20,876 bases of DNA. Origin: Oscillospiraceae bacterium (GTDB lineage Bacteria > Bacillota > Clostridia > Oscillospirales > Oscillospiraceae). Both the position numbers and the translations under genes were made by a program. Positions 13,711 through 20,180 of this stretch are shown piece by piece. Position 1 is the stretch's first letter, and the number at the start of each line of letters is the position of its first letter. The notes under the pieces were generated by a model, which saw only the letters and a program-made list of their open reading frames with translations, did no database searches and was not told the origin of the DNA. The DNA lies in NCBI GenBank assembly GCA_016296635.1, contig JAEDIZ010000030.1, forward strand, positions 1 to 20,876, written 5' to 3'.

Positions 13711-15102
13711 ATGAAAAAGACCCTAGCTCTCATTCTGGCTCTTTGCATGCTCTTCACTCTTTGCGCTTGCGCTGCAAAGGCTGAGACTCCTGCAGATGAC
13801 GTAAAGCCCGCAGAAGAAGCAAAGCCCGCAGAAGAAGCAAAGCCTGCTGAAGAAGCAAAGCCCGCTGAAGAAGCAAAGCCTGCTGAAGAAGCAAAGCCCG
13901 AAGAGAAAGAAAATGTGACCATCGATGCATACATCGTCGCTACCGAATGGGGCGATGCATTCGACGAGATGGAAGCTGGCTTCGAAGCTGAGTATCCCTG
14001 GATCAATGTTGAAGGCATTTCCCGCGGCGGCGGCAGCAGCACCGAGTACCTCGTTGCCGCAATCGCTTCCAACACGCTGCCCGACCTCATCCCCGTGGAC
14101 AACGACGAACTCCGCAGAACGATGGTCGATGACGGCCTCATGGAAGACTTCAACAAATTCGAATGCGCGAATCAGATCCCGCAGTCCTATAAGGATGCTA
14201 TGACCTATAATGGCGTCCTCATGGGCGAGACCTACGGCGCAGCTTTCTCCTGCATGTTCTATAACATGGCTATCCTCAACGAGGCCGGCTGGGACAAGAT
14301 CCCCGAGAACTGGCAGGAGCTGATCGCTTGCTGCAAGGACATTCAGGAAAAGACCGGTGTTGCTCCCTTCACCGTAGCAGCCGGTAAGACCACCACCAGC
14401 TGGATGCTCTTCGAGCTCCTGATCGCGAATGCCTGCGGCGAACAGCTCGGCGCCGGCGTTTATGAAGACGCTTTCAAGAACGGCACCTTTGAATTCAACG
14501 CATATCCCGAAATCGTTGAGAAGTTCAACGAACTGCAGCCCTACTTCCTCGTTGGTACCTCCGCAGCAAACGAAGATGATGTCACCACCATCATGACCGA
14601 CGGTCAGGCTGCTATCTGCCTTGCAGGTAACTGGAACGGCAATGCAATCCTGGATGGTATCACCGAGTATGCCGGCGATCCCGCACTCGCAGTCGCAGCT
14701 CTGCCCTGCTTCAACGATGAAGGCGAAACCAGATGGATCTCCGCAACTGCCGAGACCGCCATGGGCGTAACTGCAGATCCCAACAGATCCGAAGCTGAAG
14801 AAGAAGCTATCGACCTCTTCGTCAACTACTTCTGGAACCACTATGCAATCATCCAGAACGTTGCCGGCAACGTTCCTGTTATCCCGATGACCGACGCTGT
14901 TCTGAAAGAGCAGATGACTCCGCTGGTTGCTGAGATGGGCGCTTCTCCCTTCGTTACCATGGGCTTCAACCTCTGGACCTCTGAGTTCAGTGATGCAGCT
15001 AACCGCGACATTCAGGACTGCATCGCAGGTCTGAAGGATATGCAGGCTGCTGTTGACGCCATGACCGAACTCGTCAAGACCAGCTACAAAAACAAGGCTT
15101 AA
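13711..15102 (+). CDS. sugar ABC transporter substrate-binding lipoprotein
   Basis: A 463-residue extracellular solute-binding protein of the family-1 carbohydrate type. The signal peptide MKKTLALILALCMLFTLCAC contains the lipobox LCA|C, so Cys20 is the lipidated residue. Residues about 32-65 are an acidic spacer with five perfect KPAEEA repeats encoded by 18-bp units. The mature fold reads GWDKIPENWQELIACCKDIQ, GQAAICLAGNWNGNAI and an F-V-N-Y-F-W segment, typical of sugar binders. AAAAGGAG precedes the ATG. Codons are strongly biased to CTC, ATC, TTC and AAG compared with neighbours, suggesting high expression. It is followed by a hairpin and two permease genes. The substrate cannot be read from the sequence. 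Confidence 0.93.
   Translation: MKKTLALILALCMLFTLCACAAKAETPADDVKPAEEAKPAEEAKPAEEAKPAEEAKPAEEAKPEEKENVTIDAYIVATEWGDAFDEMEAGFEAEYPWINVEGISRGGGSSTEYLVAAIASNTLPDLIPVDNDELRRTMVDDGLMEDFNKFECANQIPQSYKDAMTYNGVLMGETYGAAFSCMFYNMAILNEAGWDKIPENWQELIACCKDIQEKTGVAPFTVAAGKTTTSWMLFELLIANACGEQLGAGVYEDAFKNGTFEFNAYPEIVEKFNELQPYFLVGTSAANEDDVTTIMTDGQAAICLAGNWNGNAILDGITEYAGDPALAVAALPCFNDEGETRWISATAETAMGVTADPNRSEAEEEAIDLFVNYFWNHYAIIQNVAGNVPVIPMTDAVLKEQMTPLVAEMGASPFVTMGFNLWTSEFSDAANRDIQDCIAGLKDMQAAVDAMTELVKTSYKNKA
13804..13893 (+). repeat. five tandem 18-bp units encoding KPAEEA
   Basis: Five contiguous units of the form AAG-CCN-GCN-GAA-GAA-GCA differ only at third positions of Pro and Ala codons. They encode the flexible linker after the lipid anchor. 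Unit number could change by slippage or recombination. Confidence 0.9.
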
Positions 15103-15138
15103 TCGATAATCACACAGATTATTAAGCGTTAGAATTAA

Positions 15139-15171
15139 GGCCCCAATGGTCTTTATCATTGGGGCCGTTTT
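15139..15171 (+). terminator. intra-operon hairpin between binding protein and permeases
   Basis: A perfect 10-bp stem GGCCCCAATG / CATTGGGGCC (15139-15148, 15157-15166) with an 8-nt loop is followed by GTTTTC. The short U-run suggests a leaky terminator or an mRNA 3'-end stabiliser that lowers permease expression relative to the binding protein. Confidence 0.75.
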
Positions 15172-15201
15172 CAAATCGGATACATAGAGTAGGAGTTTTC
15201 A

Positions 15202-16119
15202 ATGAAACTGAAAAACCCAAAGCACCGTTCTCAAAGAGAAAGAAAGCGTTTTTTAACAGGTCTGCTTTTCATTCTGCCGTCCGCGTTGCTTGTTGCTATT
15301 TTTGTTCTTGTTCCCTGCTTTTACGTTGTATATTATAGTCTGACCGACTGGAACGGCGTTGCAACCTCGCCGAAAACCTTCGTCGGCTTCAAAAACTATG
15401 CAAATCTGCGCGGTATGAGTGACTTCGGCACCATGATGCTTGCTACGCTCGTATTCGCCGTAGGCATGACGATTCTGACTATTCTTATTGCATTTGTTGT
15501 TGCGCTGGCTCTTGATAAAAAGGGCAAAGGCAGAGTTTCCCGCGGCTTCCTTCGTTCTGCCTGGTTCTTCCCGACCCTGCTTTCCGGTACGGTCGTCGGT
15601 GTTCTCTGGCGCATCATGTATAACTACAATAACGGCATGATCAATAAGATCATCGTCCATTTCGGCGGTCAGCCGGTCAACTGGCTGGAAACAGTCGGAC
15701 TTACAAACTTTGCGATTATTGCCGCAGCTACCTGGGCAAGAATCGGTATTTGTGTTGTAATCTTTATGGCAGGTCTTCAGGGCATTTCTCAGGATCTGTA
15801 TGAAGCGGCTGCTATTGATGGTGCGACCGAGAGACAGCAGAGGAAGTTTATCACCATTCCTCTTATGGCTCCGTCCATCACAATTAACATGCTGACAACG
15901 TCAATCGCCGCTTATAAGGCTTATGAGCTGCCGTACCTGATTTCTCATGGTCGTCCGGGTACAACCACCCTTCTGCTGGCTCAGCGAATCACCTTCTACG
16001 CATTCAATACCATGGATTATGGCAGAAGCTCTGCTCTGGCGGTTTGCTTGATTTTGATTATAACTGTTTTCTCCTTAATACAGCTTGCTGTAATGCGTAA
16101 GAAGGAGGACATTACCTGA
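15202..16119 (+). CDS. carbohydrate ABC transporter permease (MalF/UgpA-like)
   Basis: This 305-residue protein has six or so membrane helices, beginning LTGLLFILPSALLVAIFVL and the typical YYSLTDWNG. The cytoplasmic EAA loop that docks on the ATPase is YEAAAIDGATERQQ followed by ITIPLMAPS. It has no large periplasmic P2 loop, as is usual in Gram-positive MalF homologues. The start follows TAGGAG. Its stop overlaps the next gene by 1 base (TGATG), so both permeases are made together. Confidence 0.94.
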   Translation: MKLKNPKHRSQRERKRFLTGLLFILPSALLVAIFVLVPCFYVVYYSLTDWNGVATSPKTFVGFKNYANLRGMSDFGTMMLATLVFAVGMTILTILIAFVVALALDKKGKGRVSRGFLRSAWFFPTLLSGTVVGVLWRIMYNYNNGMINKIIVHFGGQPVNWLETVGLTNFAIIAAATWARIGICVVIFMAGLQGISQDLYEAAAIDGATERQQRKFITIPLMAPSITINMLTTSIAAYKAYELPYLISHGRPGTTTLLLAQRITFYAFNTMDYGRSSALAVCLILIITVFSLIQLAVMRKKEDIT

Positions 16120-16952
16120 TGAAAAAGCGCGAAGGCATAAAAAAATTCTTTGAGGAATTCATCCTCGTTATCTGCACGATTCTGATTCTTACGCCTATCT
16201 ATTATTTTGTGATCGGCGCATTCAAGACTCGCAAAATGATTCTTCAGAATCCGCTCCTTTTAACAAAGGAAATGTTCACGCTGGATAACTTCCCGCGTGC
16301 CATCAAGGCGATCAGATACTGGCCGGCACTGAAGAATACCGCGATCATCACGATTGTCTCTTTGGTGATGCTGATCGTCGTTGCTTCGCTTGCCGGTTTC
16401 GCCATTGCAAGAATCAAGAACAAGTTCTTCGAACGTTACTATTCCCTGCTTGTCACCTGCATGGTCGTTCCCTTCGTTGCCTGCGTTATCCCGCTCGTTG
16501 TCGAAGTGAAAACGCTCGGCATCCACGGCAAGCTGATCGGCCCGATCCTGATTCAGGCAGGCTGGAATATTCCGTTCGCAACGTTCCTGTTTACAGGATT
16601 TATGAAGGGTATTTCCGGTGAGCTTGAAGACGCTGCCTACATTGACGGCTGCAGCACCTTCGGAGTTTACTGGCGGATCTTCCTTCCGCTGCTCGCTCCC
16701 GTTATTGCCAGCTGCTGCATCGTCAGCGGCGTCGGTATCTGGAACGACTACTTCGTTTGCAACACCCTCCTCAGCGTCACAAGGACGCCTACCCTGATGG
16801 TTGGTATTTACAGTTTCTTCGGCGAAAAGGTCAATGAGTACGGACACGCTTTCGCCGGCGTACTTCTTACAAGCGCTCCTATGGTCGTCCTCTTCCTCTG
16901 CCTGCAGAAGTACTTCATTAAAGGTATTACAGCTGGCTCGGTTAAGGGTTAA
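16119..16952 (+). CDS. carbohydrate ABC transporter permease (MalG/UgpE-like)
   Basis: The 277-residue second half of the permease heterodimer. It has about six membrane helices, with the N-terminal one ILVICTILILTPIYYFVIGAF. The EAA-like loop is LEDAAYIDGCSTFGVYWRIF followed by LPLLAPVIA. GVGIWNDYFVCNTLL and the C-terminal YFIKGITAGSVKG are hallmark MalG-type segments. No nucleotide-binding subunit follows; in many Firmicutes such importers share an MsmX-type ATPase encoded elsewhere. A strong terminator ends the operon. Confidence 0.94.
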   Translation: MKKREGIKKFFEEFILVICTILILTPIYYFVIGAFKTRKMILQNPLLLTKEMFTLDNFPRAIKAIRYWPALKNTAIITIVSLVMLIVVASLAGFAIARIKNKFFERYYSLLVTCMVVPFVACVIPLVVEVKTLGIHGKLIGPILIQAGWNIPFATFLFTGFMKGISGELEDAAYIDGCSTFGVYWRIFLPLLAPVIASCCIVSGVGIWNDYFVCNTLLSVTRTPTLMVGIYSFFGEKVNEYGHAFAGVLLTSAPMVVLFLCLQKYFIKGITAGSVKG

Positions 16953-16969
16953 TCACAGATTTTTCATCG

Positions 16970-17001
16970 GCAGCTTCCGAAAGGAAGCTGCCTTTGTTTG
17001 C
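16970..17001 (+). terminator. terminator of the sugar importer operon
   Basis: A perfect 10-bp stem GGCAGCTTCC / GGAAGCTGCC with a GAAA tetraloop is followed by TTTGTTTG. Confidence 0.9.
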
Positions 17002-17020
17002 GCCTTTTCGCCAGGATAAA

Positions 17021-17050
17021 AGAGAACTTCCGAAAACAGAAGTTCTCTTA
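17021..17050. terminator. second hairpin, likely minus-strand terminator
   Basis: A perfect 11-bp stem AAGAGAACTTC / GAAGTTCTCTT with an 8-nt loop. On the minus strand it continues into TTTTATCC, so it could stop transcription leaving the accessory region on the right. Confidence 0.6.
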
Positions 17051-17269
17051 AATCGAGATATTTGCAAACCTGAGTGCTTGTTGAACGATAGAGCATCTCC
17101 TGCAGCTTTCAAGCCGTACGAATGAAAACACACTGCTTAAAACTGCTGATATATAGTGGATCTTGCATACTACCAAAAGTTGTCCTGGCTAGAGTTGTTT
17201 TCCTTATGGTTCCGGAAAAATCTAACTTTTGGGGACGCGTTTCTCGCTTTGCTGCGTCACGGGCGGCAT
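17051..17269. other. unassigned stretch left of the parB remnant
   Basis: I see no intact gene. A minus-strand frame, read in pieces, gives HAARDAAKRETRPQKLDF, directly next to the parB remnant. It may be more of the same decayed element, but I cannot assign it. Confidence 0.3.
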
Positions 17270-17636
17270 GCAAGATTTGAAAGCATCTTTACGGTTTGGG
17301 TCGGACCTGCCATCATAATCGTTGCCCCATTATCATCCACGTTTCGGATGATGCAGGGTAGATATCAAGCCAAAAATCTCGCAAGCATGTTTCTTCCATG
17401 CCCTCTAATCAGCTGATAGTCTTCCGATTCTGGTGCGACATACGTTAGCCGGAACGAGCACACCAACATTTTGGATGCTGTCTACGAACTGCTGCATGAA
17501 CTGATCAGCCGGAACCTGAAAGGGGATGTTCTGGAAATGGCTGCAGCTTTTTAATAGAATTCAGCACCACATGTTCTTCTTGCTTTTGTCTTTGCATCTC
17601 TTTAAGGAAATCGAACGTGCTGTCCGTATCAGACAT
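17270..17636 (-). pseudogene. parB-like partition gene remnant, multiply frameshifted
   Basis: Read on the minus strand across frames this is a ParB/Spo0J N-terminal domain. It starts MSDTDSTFDFLKEMQRQKQ and continues KKLQPFPEHP. It shifts frame to FQVPADQFMQQFVDSIQNVG and VLVPANV, then shifts again to EDYQLIRGHGR, which contains the conserved G-H-x-R box. An out-of-frame KHACEIFGL follows, and then YLPCIIRNVDDNGATIMMA. At least three frame changes and a stop show it is dead. The right boundary abuts the IstA fragment at its own start codon with no ribosome binding site, indicating a rearrangement junction. ParB proteins of this kind are found on plasmids and integrative elements. Confidence 0.8.
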
Positions 17637-17638
17637 GA

Positions 17639-18001
17639 TATCTGCACAAAGAGGTACTCATCCGAGCATCAACAACTACAGTGAAGATTTTCTCCAAAGA
17701 GGGAGACTTCATCTGTGAATGGCCGAGAGCAACCAGCCGGAGCCAATGGTCTACCGATCTGAGCCATCTTCCCGAGAATTACAGAGAGATTTCCGAATGG
17801 AACGGGACTTATTTCACCCACCGGGCAATGACCATTGGGCCGAACACCAGCGAGGTCATTAAGCGCATTCTCGCCAGCCGCAAGCTGGAAGTACAGACTT
17901 ACCGGATGTGCCAGGGAGTGCTGAGCTTCAGCAAGAAATACAGCAAGCAGGCTCTTGAGGAAATCTGCCGTCAGGCTTCTCTCCCTTGGAAGACCTACAG
18001 C
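17639..18001 (+). pseudogene. IS21-family transposase IstA fragment (C-terminal part)
   Basis: About 121 codons read YLHKEVLIRASTTTVKIFSK, then HLPENYREISEWNG, FTHRAMTIGPNTSEVIKRIL, ASRKLEVQTYRMCQGVL and ALEEICRQAS. This is the pattern of the region downstream of the DDE core in IstA (core-to-C-terminal beta domain, then the R-x-x-E-Q-x-Y-R-x-C-x-G-x-L motif). Both ends are missing: the catalytic core upstream is absent and the similarity stops near KTYS, where a Cys-rich gene on the opposite strand begins. No istB follows. The open frame continues to 18331, but that part is antisense to the Cys-rich gene. Confidence 0.8.
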
Positions 18002-18259
18002 CTTCATGACCTCTTTTGTGCACCACCCGATGCAGGGAGAATCACGGCCATAAGGACAGTTATCACAGTCAGACTTTGTTACCGTCTGCTTTTCAGGACT
18101 TGGATAATGGATCTCAGTTCCGAATCTCATCTTGGGCTTCTGCGGTATAGGACAACAGCAGCCCTTCGGATAAACACATCCGGTTCTTCTTCCTTTCGAG
18201 TAAAGACAATACTTGCAGGAATACACGTTGTAGTCCCATGGCTTGCCATACGCTCTCAC
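18002..18259 (-). pseudogene. small Cys-rich protein gene, 3'-truncated, unknown function
   Basis: From GTG 18259, with AAAGGAGGTGA upstream, the minus strand encodes MRAYGKPWDYNVYSCKYCLY, then GCVYPKGCCC, then DCDNCPYGRDSPCIGWCTKEVMKA. At least eleven Cys lie in two clusters, including C-x2-C pairs and a CCC run, suggesting zinc or Fe-S binding. I have no firm family name; similar short Cys-rich proteins occur on mobile elements of Clostridia. After about 86 residues the frame enters sequence antisense to the IstA fragment and runs to a stop at 17669, so the native C-terminus has been replaced. Confidence 0.6.
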
Positions 18260-18293
18260 GATTCTCTCACCTCCTTTTACCCGATTTCGGGCA

Positions 18294-18340
18294 ACAAAAA
18301 AAGCGCCAACCCTTCTCCGAATGGAGATTGATTGACGCTT
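18294..18340 (-). terminator. terminator/attenuator before the Cys-rich gene
   Basis: On the minus strand an 11-bp stem (AAGCGTCAATC with GGTTGGCGCTT, two G-U pairs) is stacked with a 5-bp upper stem TCTCC/GGAGA and ATTC loop, followed by a run of T. It lies 35 bases upstream of the GTG start. Confidence 0.75.
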
Positions 18341-18348
18341 ATTCAAAC

Positions 18349-18375
18349 ATGATAACATCTATTAAATTTTGTCAA
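18349..18375 (-). promoter_or_regulatory. promoter-like site upstream of the attenuator hairpin
   Basis: Minus-strand consensus TTGACA (18375-18370) and TATCAT (18354-18349), with a rather short 15-bp spacer. Transcription would start about where the terminator-like stem begins. Confidence 0.4.
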
Positions 18376-18597
18376 ACTGTGACGGATTCACACTGGTAAA
18401 CCACCTGAAAAACTTGGTCTGCGATAGTGGTTTTTGACCTGATTTTTACCAAAAATTGGCTCCCAAAACAGGCAAAATCGGGGCCATTTTCAACCCTCTT
18501 CTAGCCCATATAAATTGTGATAAATTGGGAGAAATCACACCAAAATCTGACAAACTTCGTCAGAATATAACAGAGAAAATATACAACAATATTCAAT

Positions 18598-18632
18598 GAA
18601 AAAGCCCGAAAATACACATTTTCGGGCTTTTC
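18598..18632 (-). terminator. terminator following the rpsI 3' end
   Basis: AAAAGCCCGAAAA / TTTTCGGGCTTTT with a 6-nt loop, flanked by A- and T-runs, works in both directions. It sits 31 bases past the rpsI stop and is probably the native terminator of the ribosomal protein operon. Confidence 0.85.
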
Positions 18633-18663
18633 TTGCATAAATATTCGGTTTTGCGAACCCAAC

Positions 18664-18711
18664 TTATCTCTTGGAGAACTGGGGAGCACGACGTGCGGCC
18701 TTGAGACCGTA
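18664..18711 (-). pseudogene. rpsI: 3' fragment of ribosomal protein S9 gene (attachment-site scar)
   Basis: Fifteen codons on the minus strand read YGLKAARRAPQFSKR and a TAA stop, the near-invariant C-terminus of bacterial ribosomal protein S9. Upstream of the Tyr codon the frame becomes AQKDVQ, unlike S9 (normally a basic E-R-K-K), so the rest of the gene is absent. A terminator follows and integrase genes lie on the other side. S9 is essential, so an intact rpsI must exist elsewhere. This is what remains at one end when an integrative element enters the 3' end of rpsI and brings its own copy of the gene end. Confidence 0.88.
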
Positions 18712-18762
18712 CTGCACATCTTTCTGTGCTCGGAGCCCTCAATTTTTCGCGCTTTTTCTCTG

Positions 18763-18792
18763 TTTTTCAAGGATTTTCACGGATTTTCAAGG
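18763..18792. repeat. three tandem 10-bp repeats between rpsI scar and integrase
   Basis: TTTTTCAAGG, ATTTTCACGG and ATTTTCAAGG follow each other without gaps. Repeats spaced one helical turn apart between an attachment core and an integrase gene are candidates for arm-type integrase binding sites. Confidence 0.65.
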
Positions 18793-18802
18793 TTCCCACA
18801 AA

Positions 18803-18838
18803 AAAGTTGCCCCATATTTTAACTCATAAAAGGGGGCA
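18803..18838 (-). terminator. terminator of the first integrase
   Basis: On the minus strand TGCCCC and GGGGCA pair across an 18-nt AT-rich loop, followed by ACTTTTTTG. It lies 17 bases after the integrase stop. Confidence 0.6.
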
Positions 18839-18854
18839 TCTAACAGGGATGAAA

Positions 18855-20055
18855 TCACTGTTTGAAAGCTGAATTGACCACACTCAGAAGTTCTTCTGGT
18901 TTATTATATTTTACTTTGGCATAAATGTCCATAGTTGTTTTGCTATTTTCATGACCAGCAAGATATTGGACGGTTTTAGGATCAACTCCGGCATAGAGTA
19001 AATTCGTGATATAGGTGTGACGCAACTGATGTGGAGTAACTGTAAAGTCCAGCGTATAAACGATTTTGGGGTTGTTTTTTTTGACTCCCACCAAGCGTTG
19101 GGCTAACGGTGTATTTAATGCTCTGGCCATTTACATATTTGTAGTAAGTTCTTTCCTGTGTAGATCTTACAGTCACGTACTTCCAGAGGCGCTGAAACTG
19201 CGCATAGGACAATGGTTGACCGTTGTTGTCAGATATAACATACAGCGAATTGGATTTTGCTTTTGCTGTACGTAGGCAGTCCACCAGGCATTTAGGGATG
19301 GGAATATCCCGTCGTGCTGCAGGAGATTTTAGAATTGTATCTACTACTGGCCTGTTGTGCTCAGTGCGCCATGCACGGCGAACAGAGATGTATGGGGTGG
19401 GCGCATCCAGAAATACACAGTCCCATTGCAGAGCTAAGATCTCTTCTCTACGAAGTCCTGCGTATAAACCGATCATAATAAAATCATACGGTCTAAGACC
19501 TCTAATAGCATCTAGCAATTTGTCTATTTGCTCATCGGTTAGAGCCTCTTTATCTTTTGTAGGAGTTCCACCTCTTGCAGAAATATTTGCAGATGGGTTA
19601 TAGTCAATAAGCTTACTTCTTTCTGCTGAGTAAAAGATACACTTCATCAACATATTCACAGTGGCATATAAAGAAGCGGATTTTTGTGATGCAGGGATAA
19701 GTGCCAGTTTGATATCATCTGATGTTACATCAGACAAATACATATGACCCAGAGGCTTTACGATGTAGTTTTTTATTCTTGAAGAGTATCCTTTTAATGT
19801 CGCAGAGGATACTGTAGCCGATTGCATAATCAGCCACTTTTCGCAGTATTCTTCAACAGTTGGATTCATTCGACGGAAGATAGCATCCTCAACCAAGGCT
19901 CGCGCTTCCTGCTCTTTTTGGTAGAGTTCTTCTCGAGTTAGTGCGTATAGGTCCACTCGTTTTCCATCGGCATCTGTGATGCGCGTTCTGTAATACTGGA
20001 TGCCCTTTCGGACTACTGCACCGTATTCCGGTACATTGTGATTTTTCTTAGCCAT
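18855..20055 (-). pseudogene. int: tyrosine integrase, frameshifted (Tn916-type)
   Basis: Full length would be 399 residues. The N-terminus MAKKNHNVPEYGAVVRKGIQ is a DNA-arm binding domain, followed by the SAM-like core-binding domain (PTVEEYCEKWLIMQS) and a catalytic domain with GLRREEI (catalytic Arg). At an A8 run on the minus strand (19082-19075) the frame shifts, separating this from HQLRHTYITNL (H-x-x-R), LAGHENS and the nucleophile in MDIYAKVKY. One A fewer restores a frame whose length matches the neighbouring integrase exactly (13 residues between LG and VY in both). The shifted product lacks the nucleophile, so the gene is inactive unless the run is a sequencing error or slips. Start 20055 has GGAAAGGAG. 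It points towards the rpsI scar, as int does in Tn916-like elements. Confidence 0.88.
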
Positions 20056-20140
20056 ATGTATGCTCCTTTCCGGCTTGCTTTTTTATGTATATTTTGCGTG
20101 GAAAGTAAGAAAGCAGCAAGGATGTCGAGCATTGAAAACG

Positions 20141-20173
20141 CAAAGAGCGAGAAATGTACGTTCTCGCTCTTTG
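20141..20173 (-). terminator. terminator of the second integrase
   Basis: A perfect 13-bp stem CAAAGAGCGAGAA / TTCTCGCTCTTTG with a 7-nt loop lies 8 bases past the integrase stop; no long U-tract follows on the minus strand. Confidence 0.75.
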
Positions 20174-20180
20174 TATTCTT

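Larger units (their letters stand above)
18260..18663. other. intergenic stretch with promoter, attenuator-like hairpin and rpsI terminator
   Basis: No supported gene. On the minus strand it carries, from right to left, the terminator after the rpsI fragment, a TTGACA promoter-like site and a terminator-like hairpin just before the Cys-rich gene. AAACCAC and GTGGTTT form an unexplained inverted repeat around 18397-18440. The rest is AT-rich. Confidence 0.5.

Noticed and set aside
13804..13893. CRISPR-like regular repeats
   Set aside because: The units are gapless, codon-phased and translated in frame as KPAEEA; there are no spacers.
13723..15174. 483-codon minus-strand frame
   Set aside because: It is a mirror of the codon-biased solute-binding protein gene; its Cys/Phe-rich tail is just the antisense of the KPAEEA repeat.
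18501..18770. 89-codon minus-strand frame
   Set aside because: It runs through the rpsI tail in another frame and through its terminator; no ribosome binding site.
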